Part shown: one piece after another, positions 8,443 through 16,523 of the stretch
Position numbering within the stretch: position 1 is the first letter of the stretch
How the letters are laid out: every line of letters starts with the position of its first letter
Source of the DNA: Christensenella sp. UBA7597
GTDB taxonomy: Bacteria; Bacillota; Clostridia; Christensenellales; Borkfalkiaceae
Reading direction: 5' to 3'
Length of the DNA: 33,211 nt
Assembly: GCA_002474405.1 (NCBI GenBank)
Contig: DLQW01000041.1
Location: forward strand, 1-33,211
The notes under the pieces: generated by a model
Databases searched by the model: none
Told to the model about the DNA's origin: nothing
The model's input: only the letters and a program-made list of their open reading frames with translations
Position numbers and translations under genes: made by a program

Positions 8443-10533
8443 TTACGCCTTAGGGTCAACGCAGGAATACCGCAGATTGTTATAATACATGATTGCGGGA
8501 GCCTCTTCCGAGCCGCCTTTGGGCGATAATCTCATAGCGCCCCAGAATCCGCCCTTGTTTCCCGTAGTAAGCATAAGCACCGCGGTGTACCATGTGTCTT
8601 TCTGCAAAGTATCTGCCTTGTTTCCGTCTTTATCGTAAAAACGAAGAATTTCCGCCGTCTTGCCCGAACCCGGATGGAAGCCGTTCCATTTGCCCCATAC
8701 GCCGTTGTTGTTATACGTAAACGTATAACTATACGAAGGTAAAGCTTCGCCCAAAGCAGCCGTATTATCTATTGCGGTATCTTTGCAGATATTATCGTAG
8801 AAACCTACTCCCGTGGTTGCGCCCGTGAAGTACACGTCAAGCGAAACATATTTCACGCCTTTCACGAGAATTCTTTTTGTTTCGGCATCGCTGATGCCCG
8901 CAAACCACAAGCCTGTGTGCCAGGAATTGCTTGTTGTTTCAAGCTTTTTGCTCCCCGCAAATTCGCCCTCCGTTACCTCGGTTTCCGAGGTAGCCGTGGT
9001 GTTGTTTACTTTCGCGAGGTCTGCATACGCCGCGGGAACGTCGAACGGATCCTCTGCCTTGTTTTCGATTTTAACGTCTTTGAAGTACAGCGTGTTGTTT
9101 GCGGGCAAATCCCAATACATGCCGCCGAAACGCGCCTCATTATGATAGTTTGTATAAATCGGCAGCACAACGGTGTACCAGGTGTTCGTCGTCAGTTTAA
9201 ACGTTCTGTATCCGTCCGCGTCGTAATACGCAACGGTTGTGGAATTGAGTTTATAGCCGGTATCGCTTCCGCCCTCGGAAGAATCGTACCAGTCTACGGA
9301 AACCGCCCATTTATTATCGCCGACAACGCCGTCGCCAAGCTGCGAAACAAGGTTAAACGCGCCGTACGTCGTATAATAAGCTTTCATCGATACATAGTTT
9401 ACAAGGTGCACTTTGCCGTCTTCGGGAACGGTTACGCCTTTCAGCACTTTATAGTTTTGCAGATCGCCGCTGGCAAGCTGAAGCCGCGTGCCCGTAAACT
9501 TGTAGGCGCCCGCGAATTCTTCGCCGTCTTCGGCGGTTGCCGAGGTAATCGCGCCTGCGGAGGAAAACGGAATAAAGCCGTCAGCTTCGTAATACCGGTT
9601 AATCGAAAGTTGCTGTCCGCGGTATACGGGCATTGCCGCGGACGATAATTCTTCGCGCAGCGTGTACCCCTCTTTCGCGTTGTTTTCCGCCGATAAATCG
9701 TACCGCTCGCCGATTTTCGCCGTTACCGTGTTCGTTTCGCTGACTTCCGTTTTATACGTGCCGACGGTGATATCTTCGAGATAATCGTTCGCCGTAATGT
9801 TTACGGAAGCCGTTTCCAGCGCGACGGCGTTTTCAAGATAATTCGTGCGGACGTAATTTTTCGCATCTGTATCGGTAACCGCGGCATCGGAAACATACTG
9901 CTTTGCCACATAGTAGGCGGATACGGTGTTATTTTCCTCTTCGCCGCCGAAATATTCCGCAAATTTGTATTGCGGCGTTTCTTCGCCCTTTACCGTGTAT
10001 TTCACGTAGCCTCTGCCCACAAAACCGCGGGTGAGATTTTCCTCCCGGACAGAGTGCATATAGCCGCTGAACACGTAATAATTTTCCGCGTTTTCAATGC
10101 CGAGATTCGTTTCGGAAGCAAGCGTGAGCGCCGTTTCCGTTACGTTGATTGCCGCGTATTTTCCCTCTGCCGCGTTTTCTTCGTTAAATACGTATTTCGC
10201 GTCGGCGCCGAACAGATTTTCCGCCGTAAACGCAGCCGCTTTCACGCTTTCCACGGGGGCGATCAGCATGCCCCATTCGATACTTTCGTAGGCGTCGGCG
10301 TTCAGTTGGGTATAATCCGTTTTTGATACCTGCATGGTGAAACGCAAGCCCGTTTCCGTGAAATTTTCATCCGTGCCGATACGCATGGAAGCGCCTTTCG
10401 CCATGGTTAAAGAAATGTCGTCAAACGTTTTGGTGCCCTTTTCGTCGGCATTCGCCATAGCCACTCCGCCGCCGATTAAAGAAGCGGCGAGAAACGCGAA
10501 AGCGCTGCAGATAAATCCTTTTTTGTTCTTCAT
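8443..10533 (-). CDS. Secreted protein with two repeated beta-sandwich modules
   Basis: The 696-residue protein starts with a clear Sec signal peptide (KNKK, hydrophobic core, probable cleavage after AMANA near residue 28). Residues about 32-215 form an N-terminal domain of a type seen in clostridial surface proteins (GASMRIG...TGLRFTMQVS...EWGMLIAP), whose function I do not know. Two modules of roughly 190 residues follow. Each has a motif like WYTVVLPIY or WYTAVLMLT and ends in LYFKDVKIENK or MYYNNLRYS. Four more such modules occur in the neighbouring lipoprotein. The modules look like jelly-roll carbohydrate-binding domains, which is inference. The ATG at 10533 follows GGGAGGAAAAAGG, which directly abuts the stop of the 50-residue peptide gene. 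No sortase motif or membrane anchor is visible at the C-terminus, so it may be released or held by its domains. Confidence 0.85.
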   Translation of the reverse strand: MKNKKGFICSAFAFLAASLIGGGVAMANADEKGTKTFDDISLTMAKGASMRIGTDENFTETGLRFTMQVSKTDYTQLNADAYESIEWGMLIAPVESVKAAAFTAENLFGADAKYVFNEENAAEGKYAAINVTETALTLASETNLGIENAENYYVFSGYMHSVREENLTRGFVGRGYVKYTVKGEETPQYKFAEYFGGEEENNTVSAYYVAKQYVSDAAVTDTDAKNYVRTNYLENAVALETASVNITANDYLEDITVGTYKTEVSETNTVTAKIGERYDLSAENNAKEGYTLREELSSAAMPVYRGQQLSINRYYEADGFIPFSSAGAITSATAEDGEEFAGAYKFTGTRLQLASGDLQNYKVLKGVTVPEDGKVHLVNYVSMKAYYTTYGAFNLVSQLGDGVVGDNKWAVSVDWYDSSEGGSDTGYKLNSTTVAYYDADGYRTFKLTTNTWYTVVLPIYTNYHNEARFGGMYWDLPANNTLYFKDVKIENKAEDPFDVPAAYADLAKVNNTTATSETEVTEGEFAGSKKLETTSNSWHTGLWFAGISDAETKRILVKGVKYVSLDVYFTGATTGVGFYDNICKDTAIDNTAALGEALPSYSYTFTYNNNGVWGKWNGFHPGSGKTAEILRFYDKDGNKADTLQKDTWYTAVLMLTTGNKGGFWGAMRLSPKGGSEEAPAIMYYNNLRYSCVDPKA

Positions 10534-10535
10534 TT

Positions 10536-10552
10536 TCCTTTTTCCTCCCTTA
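10536..10552 (-). promoter_or_regulatory. Ribosome binding site overlapping upstream stop (translational coupling)
   Basis: The stop TAA of the 50-residue peptide gene (10550-10552) runs straight into GGGAGG (10544-10549), which serves the secreted protein start at 10533. This arrangement fixes that start and implies that the two genes are translated together. Confidence 0.75.
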
Positions 10553-10702
10553 TTCGTTCTCTCCGCCCTCGTCGGCTGAAGCGGAACCATTAAAAATGTC
10601 CCGATAGCCCTTCTCGCTTACCGCTAACGTGCCGCTGGTTCTTACCGCGTCGCTTTTATCCAGCATGACGGCGACGAGGCGTGGTGTGGTGTAAACTTTC
10701 AT
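10550..10702 (-). CDS. Small 50-residue peptide of unknown function
   Basis: The peptide opens with MKVYTTPRLVAVML, continues with DAVRTSG, and ends in an acidic glycine-rich tail (SADEGGENE). The start at 10702 is supported by a near-perfect AGGAGG with good spacing; the frame upstream only translates intergenic repeat. It has no signal peptide, membrane segment or cysteine. The layout resembles small peptides often seen in gut Clostridia that begin MKxYxxPxxxV and carry a D-x-x-x-TSG motif, but I know of no established function. It is tightly coupled to the following secreted-protein gene (16-nt gap), so it may act in that protein's expression or export, or be a precursor or signalling peptide. 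These are guesses. Confidence 0.72.
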   Translation of the reverse strand: MKVYTTPRLVAVMLDKSDAVRTSGTLAVSEKGYRDIFNGSASADEGGENE

Positions 10703-10785
10703 ATTTTCCTCCTGTTTTGCCTTTCGGCGATTTATTTTTGTGCCGCCGGTTTTTATTTGCCGCGGCGTTCGTACCGAAATAAGGT

Positions 10786-10869
10786 GCTCCCCCAAGGGGA
10801 AGCCTCTGAAAGAGGCTGACAATTTCTGCTGATTTTTGCGGAAGCAAAAATCACCAAGGGGAAGCCTTA
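10786..10869. repeat. Partial copy B of the dispersed palindromic element
   Basis: It shares the CCCCCAAGGGGAAGCCT core and the GGCTGAC motif with the element at 8262-8430, then diverges. It holds AGCCTCT-GAA-AGAGGCT (10801-10817) and a perfect 9-bp hairpin, GATTTTTGC with GCAAAAATC (10831-10852), followed by a second AAGGGGAAGCC. It lies between the large lipoprotein gene and the small peptide gene, so it may modulate read-through. No promoter was recognised in this 185-nt gap. Confidence 0.6.
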
Positions 10870-10887
10870 ACTATTGCCGCATATTTA

Positions 10888-13800
10888 TTATTCCGCGTAA
10901 ATGTTGGTATTGCCGTAATCGGCGTTGCGCAGGTACACCGTGGCGTTCGAGGTTGCCGAAGCATCGAATTCGAAGAACATTCTCAGCGTGCCCCACGTTT
11001 TATTCGGCACCGCTTTCACGGGAACCGCCATTTTATACCAGGTTTCGTTCTGCACCGTGGTTACGGGATTGCCCTCCATATCGTAGAACAGCCCAACGCC
11101 GTCCGTCTTATCCACGCCGATCGTGCGGGGATCGTTATAGTTATCTTTATTTGCCATAAAGCCCAGCTGATCCTGCGTGTTGAAACCCGTAACGTCCTTC
11201 ATGTAAATTTCCGCAAACACGTACTTCGCGGTGTACACGGGCGAAGAAGTATCGCCGAGAATCAGCGCCGACTTCCACGAACCGCTCAGATTCAGCGTGA
11301 ATTTGTAGGAGTTTTTAAAGTCGCCCTCGGTAATCAGTTCTTTCGTGCCGCCCGAAGGATCGCCGAACGTTACCTGCAGATATTCGTCGGCGTCTCTGGG
11401 AACGTCCGCCGGCTTCGTGTTGTGATAGCTTAAATCTTTGAGATACGCCACCGCTTCTCCGTCGCCGTCGCCTTTCAGCAGCCGATAGTAAACCGACGAC
11501 CAGTTTGTGGGTTTCGCCGCGTATTCCACGGGAATCGTAAACGTGTACCAGGTATCGTTTTCGATATAGCGGGCGTAGGTGCCGTCCTCGTTCATCAGAT
11601 ATACGTTCAGCGCGGTTTTCTTGCCCGGCGCGAGGTTGGCGGTGTACTGCTTCGCGCCCTTGCCGTCGTTGCACCAGGATTGTACCGCTATCCCGCCGAA
11701 ATTGCCCGTTACGTACATTTTAAACGAAATGTAATGGTAGCCTTTATCGTAGAAATCGCCTGCGGGGTGGAACGCGGAATCGTGAATATTGCTGAATTTC
11801 AAGCCGTCGTTCCAGCGCTCTTCCGCGTTGATAATCGCGGAGGTGAGCGACGAAGTATATTTCACCGAACCGTTAAACTGTTCGCCGTCGGCAATTTTCG
11901 CAAACGTTACGCTTTCGTATACGCCGTCCGCAATATAATAATCGGATACGGGGCGTTCGCCGTCGAATTCCGCGGGAATATACGAATTTGTTTCGTAATA
12001 GCGGACGTTATCGATATACGCCGTTTCGTTCGCGCCCGTAAGCGCCACGAAGATAGACGCGCGCGACCAGCCGGAAACCGGCTGATAGGCGTCGCGGAAC
12101 GCCAGCGACACGGTTACCCATTCGCCCTGCGGCAGGGTGTACAGGCGTTTGCCGTCTTTCAGAACCGCGATGTATTTATCCGTTTCGAGCGACGTACCGA
12201 TTTTTTTGCCCGCCGTTAAACGAATGGTTTTCGAATACAGCCAGTGCCCCATCGTAAGGGAGAGTTCCGCCGCGTTGTCGGTGTAAAAATCGAAGGTGAG
12301 ATAGTTTCCGTGTTCGGTTAAATTGAGCATGCCCACGCCGATGCTTGAATCGTCCGACGGCACTACGATCAGCTGATTGTTCCAGCCGCTTGCCTTATCG
12401 GGGGTGGTATATCTGTAGGCGTCGGTATGTACGCCGTCGTCGGTAACGCCGTCCACCGTGCCCGCTTTTTCGTACGTCGTTCCGGAATCGACGCCGTGCA
12501 CGTGCAGTTCTTCGTTGGTTGCCTGCACGAAGCCGTCTTTCTGTTCGTACGTGCGGGTTTCTTCGGGCAGGAACGCGCCGTCCAGATAATAGCGGATATT
12601 ATCGAAATACGCCTGCGCCCCCGTCTGCCCGCTGGTGAAGAAGAAACCCACCACCGCGTTGGGATAGTTGAACGCGTAGTATTTCATATCGTACACCACG
12701 CGCACCCACTGTTCTTTGCGCAGCACGTTTGTCTCTTCCCATTCGCCCTCGCCGTTCTGCTGCAAAATGCGCAGATAGCTGCGGTGGAAATACTGATCGA
12801 AGTCGATGAATTCGCACAGCGCGCCCGAATGCGAAGCGTCGCCGCCGGAACCTACGTACAGTTTTGTATAAGGCTTATGATATTCTTTGCCGTCTGCGGT
12901 AATCACTTCGCCGTCTTTATAATACAAATCGTAAGCGAAGTATCTGTAGCCTTTGCGGTACGCCTCCACGAAATTGGTGCCGTATTCGCTTACCAGAATC
13001 CGGTGCCCCCACATTTCCGTTTTCGCGTTGTCCTCGTTGTTGATGTAGCCCAGCGTGAGTTTGTACATATCCGCGGAACTTCTGCCGCCGATTTCTCCCG
13101 TTTCCGCCTCGTACGTAGTGATTTTCTCCACGCCGTCGGCAGGATCGACGCCGCCTACGGGCGAGGGCGTAAACGATTCTTTCACGTAGTTTTCGTGAAT
13201 GATTACGGGAAGTTCGCCGTACACGGAAGGATCTGCCGTATACGTGGCTTTAATGGTTGCCGCGCCCGCTTTCAGCGCCTGTACGGCGCCGCTTTCCGAT
13301 ACGGTGATGTTGCCCGCGCCGGAAGTAACTTCGTACGTTACGGCGGCGTTTTCCACCACGTGCCCCGCCTTTACCACTTTGGGCGTGATCTGCGCTCTGG
13401 AAAGCTTGGAATCCGCCTGATAAATTTCAAGCGTCGTTGTGTTGAATTCCAGCACGTTCGCGGGTTTTACGGCTACGTCGAACAGCTCCGCGCAGTCGTA
13501 ACCTTTATAAACCAGCGTAACGGCAAGCTGCGTTTCGCCCAGCGCAAGCCCTTCGATTTTTCCGTTTTCGTACGATAAGATGCCGTCGCCGATTTCTTCC
13601 GCTTCGTATTGCGTAATATCTGCGGGCATCACTTTATCGAGATACACCACACTGACGGGAAGATCTATCGCCACGCCGAGATACACGGAGGGATCGGGCA
13701 TGGAAAGTTCCGGCACGGCGCCCGAATCGCGCACTTTTACGGAAAGTTTCGCCGACGTTTTTCCGTGCTTTACGGTAAGCGTTACGTCGGTGGTTTTTTC

Positions 13801-14058
13801 CGCCTTGCCCGTGGAAATCACGGTGCCGTTTTCGTAACGCACCAGATCTTCGTGATCGGACGTTACGGTGAGAGAAGAAAGATCTACGCCGTCTTTGACG
13901 GGCAGCGCGCATTCTTCGTATCTGTCCAGCCAGAGTTTCGTTTCCGTAAGCAAATCGCCGGAAGCGTCTTTTGCCGAGCAGGCGACCGCGCCGAACAGCA
14001 GTGCGCCCGCACCCGCGCCGAGTATGGCGGATACCATTCGTTTCAGATTTCTTTTCAT
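10888..14058 (-). CDS. Large surface lipoprotein with Ig-like domains and four beta-sandwich modules
   Basis: The 1056-residue protein has a lipoprotein signal (LLFGAVAC, Cys27). Residues about 30-295 hold three Ig-like units; the third is the clearest BIG2 type (ITVSESGAVQALKAGAATIK). From about residue 305 to the end come four tandem modules of about 170-215 residues, each closing with a related strand: AYFDNIRYYLD, AYIDNVRYYET, AYLKDLSYHNT and VYLRNADYGNT. These are similar to the two modules of the protein at 8443-10533. The fold looks like carbohydrate-binding jelly rolls, but no known CBM family could be assigned by eye. It is likely a cell-surface glycan-capture protein working with the ABC importer. 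AAAGGGGG precedes the ATG at 14058; the gap to the upstream gene is 16 nt. Confidence 0.87.
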   Translation of the reverse strand: MKRNLKRMVSAILGAGAGALLFGAVACSAKDASGDLLTETKLWLDRYEECALPVKDGVDLSSLTVTSDHEDLVRYENGTVISTGKAEKTTDVTLTVKHGKTSAKLSVKVRDSGAVPELSMPDPSVYLGVAIDLPVSVVYLDKVMPADITQYEAEEIGDGILSYENGKIEGLALGETQLAVTLVYKGYDCAELFDVAVKPANVLEFNTTTLEIYQADSKLSRAQITPKVVKAGHVVENAAVTYEVTSGAGNITVSESGAVQALKAGAATIKATYTADPSVYGELPVIIHENYVKESFTPSPVGGVDPADGVEKITTYEAETGEIGGRSSADMYKLTLGYINNEDNAKTEMWGHRILVSEYGTNFVEAYRKGYRYFAYDLYYKDGEVITADGKEYHKPYTKLYVGSGGDASHSGALCEFIDFDQYFHRSYLRILQQNGEGEWEETNVLRKEQWVRVVYDMKYYAFNYPNAVVGFFFTSGQTGAQAYFDNIRYYLDGAFLPEETRTYEQKDGFVQATNEELHVHGVDSGTTYEKAGTVDGVTDDGVHTDAYRYTTPDKASGWNNQLIVVPSDDSSIGVGMLNLTEHGNYLTFDFYTDNAAELSLTMGHWLYSKTIRLTAGKKIGTSLETDKYIAVLKDGKRLYTLPQGEWVTVSLAFRDAYQPVSGWSRASIFVALTGANETAYIDNVRYYETNSYIPAEFDGERPVSDYYIADGVYESVTFAKIADGEQFNGSVKYTSSLTSAIINAEERWNDGLKFSNIHDSAFHPAGDFYDKGYHYISFKMYVTGNFGGIAVQSWCNDGKGAKQYTANLAPGKKTALNVYLMNEDGTYARYIENDTWYTFTIPVEYAAKPTNWSSVYYRLLKGDGDGEAVAYLKDLSYHNTKPADVPRDADEYLQVTFGDPSGGTKELITEGDFKNSYKFTLNLSGSWKSALILGDTSSPVYTAKYVFAEIYMKDVTGFNTQDQLGFMANKDNYNDPRTIGVDKTDGVGLFYDMEGNPVTTVQNETWYKMAVPVKAVPNKTWGTLRMFFEFDASATSNATVYLRNADYGNTNIYAE

Positions 14059-14074
14059 CTTGTTTTATCCCCCT

Positions 14075-15994
14075 TTAATTGCTTTTTACCGTGCAGAACG
14101 CGCCCATGTAGCCCGTTTTCCGAACGTCGGTACCCTCAAAATCGTACTCGTTCATCACGGGGGCAAGCTTGCCTTTGGCAAGAAGTTCGGCGCTTGTTAC
14201 TTTAAACGCCGCCGCGGCGCTAAGCCCGTTCTTCGCTTCCGCGCCCGCAAAACCGGGATCGAGGAAGTATGCGTTTTTGCTGATATACGACGTGGCATTC
14301 AGAACGCCCTCTCTGAATTTTTCGTTGAAACCGTAAAACACGTTGCCGTCGAACACGCACGTTTCCGTTTCGCACAGCGCCACGTCCAGCACCGTATCGG
14401 CGTCGCCGCGGGCATAGAAAATATTGTTGCGGAAGTTCCAGTTACGCGCTTCCGCCATATAACCGTTGGTGGCGGAAAGGAACATTTTCTGGTTTTTCAC
14501 GTCGCCGGGGAACACAACCACGTTGTTATCGAAATCCAGCGAACCGATCGTCGCCTGAAACCGCACCACGGCGCCCTTGTTATCGGCGAATACGTTGTTT
14601 CTGAGTTTGTTGTTTTCCCAGTGCGCGGAAACTTCTTTACGGATGGGCAAGCCGTCCTCGTCTAGCACGAAATTGCCGTTCTTGTCGTACTGAAGCTCCT
14701 CGGTGGAAATGCTGCACAGCAGTATGCCGCCGCCCGCGTTATGGTGCGCGTAGTTATATTGGAACAGAACGTTTGAATTGCCGATATCGATATCGAATCC
14801 CTGCCCGTCTCCGCAGCCGTTATCGAGATGCGTATACGCCGATTCGTTGTATTGCATTACCAGATCTTCGCACGAATGCGGCCAGATGCCCACGTTATAA
14901 TAGCCGCTTCTGCCGAGATAGGAAGCGTGATAGGACGTATTGCGTTCGATATAGCTGTCGCGTGCGGACAAAAGCACGATGGAATCGCCGCCGCAATAGG
15001 AAAGATCGTTATCGCGGACAACGAAATTTCTCAGCGGATAATAGCCGTACTCCTCGCCCGTTTCTTCGTCTTTACAGTACTTGCCTTTGCCGAAATCGTG
15101 CCCCGGACGGCGCGACCATGTGGAATCGAGGAACATGCCGCTTCTTGCCACGCGCTCCACGGTGTTGTTTTCTATCCACACGTTTTCCAGCCAGCTGGCG
15201 CCCTGAAATTCGTCCGTAGGGCTGGAACAGAAAATGCCGCCGTAACCGTAATCGTAACGCGAATCCGGGCAGATTTGCTGCACCTGCGTGCTTGTAAGCG
15301 TTTTCGTAAGCGTTTCGGGCGTAGCGTTTGCTTCCAGCCCCAGCGCTTCGGTATCCCAGACGTAGTTGATATCGTGAATGTAGCAATCGGATACCACGAT
15401 GTTTTTCATCGCGCCCGCTTTCGCCGTCGTCATATTCACGCCGCGTTTCGCCTTTTGCGCCGTGATTTCAAACCCGCTCACGCGGACGTTGCCCGCCTTG
15501 ATTTCCACGCCCGTGCCGTCCTCGTCGGGCACGATTTTCGGGTATTGTTTTTCTTCCGACGTTTCGTCGGCGCCGTAAACGCCCACAATCAACGGCGTTT
15601 CTTCCGTCGCTTCGAAATTTTCCAGCGTCAGCGTGCCGTGAAAGGTTGTTCCGGCTTTGAAAAGCAGCTTCACGGGCTTGTTTTGCGTAACGCTTTTCGT
15701 AATCGCGTTCGCTTCGGAAAGCGATTGCTTCGCGTTTTCGGCGCTTGCGCCGTTATTCGCGTCGTTGCCCGCTTCGCCGTCGAAATAATACACCGCGTAC
15801 TTCGCTTCGTTTTCCGCGGTGATCGCCGCGTAATCGGGCGAAGAAAGTTTGCCGATATATTCGGTTGCCGCGGGAGCGGGCGTATCGCCGCCGTCCTGTT
15901 TTCCGTCGTCCGGGGCGGGATTATTCGCCGCGCACGAACACGACAGCAACAGCGCCGCGGCAAGCGGCAGAGCCATACGAAATTTGTTTCTCAT
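14075..15994 (-). CDS. Parallel beta-helix lipoprotein, probable surface glycan-active enzyme
   Basis: The 639-residue protein has a lipobox ending in LLSC (Cys19; a second Cys at 21). The rest is a right-handed parallel beta-helix with regular rungs such as VRVSGFEITAQ, NVWIENNTVER, FVVRDNDLSYCGGD and VLFQYNYAHHNAGGG. An acidic motif, DGQGFDID at 396-403, precedes the last of these, with D396 and D403 seven residues apart. Known GH136 lacto-N-biosidases use two aspartates seven residues apart in a beta-helix, so this could be a related glycosidase; polysaccharide lyases also use this fold. The GH112 phosphorylase in the window makes a lacto- or galacto-N-biose-releasing role attractive but unproven. 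The ATG at 15994 follows AAGGAGAG and excludes an unlikely upstream extension. Confidence 0.82.
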   Translation of the reverse strand: MRNKFRMALPLAAALLLSCSCAANNPAPDDGKQDGGDTPAPAATEYIGKLSSPDYAAITAENEAKYAVYYFDGEAGNDANNGASAENAKQSLSEANAITKSVTQNKPVKLLFKAGTTFHGTLTLENFEATEETPLIVGVYGADETSEEKQYPKIVPDEDGTGVEIKAGNVRVSGFEITAQKAKRGVNMTTAKAGAMKNIVVSDCYIHDINYVWDTEALGLEANATPETLTKTLTSTQVQQICPDSRYDYGYGGIFCSSPTDEFQGASWLENVWIENNTVERVARSGMFLDSTWSRRPGHDFGKGKYCKDEETGEEYGYYPLRNFVVRDNDLSYCGGDSIVLLSARDSYIERNTSYHASYLGRSGYYNVGIWPHSCEDLVMQYNESAYTHLDNGCGDGQGFDIDIGNSNVLFQYNYAHHNAGGGILLCSISTEELQYDKNGNFVLDEDGLPIRKEVSAHWENNKLRNNVFADNKGAVVRFQATIGSLDFDNNVVVFPGDVKNQKMFLSATNGYMAEARNWNFRNNIFYARGDADTVLDVALCETETCVFDGNVFYGFNEKFREGVLNATSYISKNAYFLDPGFAGAEAKNGLSAAAAFKVTSAELLAKGKLAPVMNEYDFEGTDVRKTGYMGAFCTVKSN

Positions 15995-16028
15995 GATTTT
16001 CTCTCCTTGAAATATTTTGCAGCCGCGT

Positions 16029-16508
16029 TTACAGTCCCACGGCATTGTTGCGTTTTTCGCGCACGGGAAGCGTGGCATACGCCACGGGCAAGGCGATTAA
16101 CGTAAGGTATATCAACCAGTCGCACGGGAAGCGGCAACGCCATTCTTCGAACACGGCGAGGGAAGATTTTACGTTTCCCAGATAAAACACAAACAACGCC
16201 GTGCCCGCGGGCACCCACATAATTTGTTTCAGGCACGGCGCGTCGATCTCGCCGAGGTGCGTTTCGCCCCACTTCGCATAGATGAACGCAAGTATACACA
16301 CCGCCGTTTCCACGAGGACGCTTTTAAAAAGATTCTCCACGGGGATGGACATCACCTTAAAGCCTTTCGTGGTTTTGTTGGCGAACGTAAAGGCGTAAAA
16401 CGGAATGAAATAATACGCCCACTCCTTGCGCCCGCGCCGCTTCGCGAAAATCGCCACGCCCGCGCCGAACGCTTCGATATATGCCAGAAATACTATCCAG
16501 AGCGTCAT
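16029..16508 (-). CDS. Small polytopic membrane protein in the sugar-ABC operon
   Basis: The 159-residue protein has about four hydrophobic segments (around residues 3-21, 62-80, 93-112 and 128-148), with basic stretches such as KRRGRKEW facing the cytoplasm. It is not one of the ABC permeases and has no EAA-type loop. I do not recognise a family. It lies 15 nt after the solute-binding protein gene and 34 nt before the beta-helix lipoprotein gene, so it belongs to the same transcript. An accessory role in assembly or export of the surface proteins is possible. AAGGAGAG precedes the ATG at 16508, though with rather long spacing. Confidence 0.75.
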   Translation of the reverse strand: MTLWIVFLAYIEAFGAGVAIFAKRRGRKEWAYYFIPFYAFTFANKTTKGFKVMSIPVENLFKSVLVETAVCILAFIYAKWGETHLGEIDAPCLKQIMWVPAGTALFVFYLGNVKSSLAVFEEWRCRFPCDWLIYLTLIALPVAYATLPVREKRNNAVGL

Positions 16509-16523
16509 AGCCGTTCGCTCTCC

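Noticed and set aside
12427..16105. Two further long plus-strand open frames (near 12427-13578 and 14828-16105)
   Set aside because: They mirror the lipoprotein genes, lack ribosome binding sites and have shadow-like composition.
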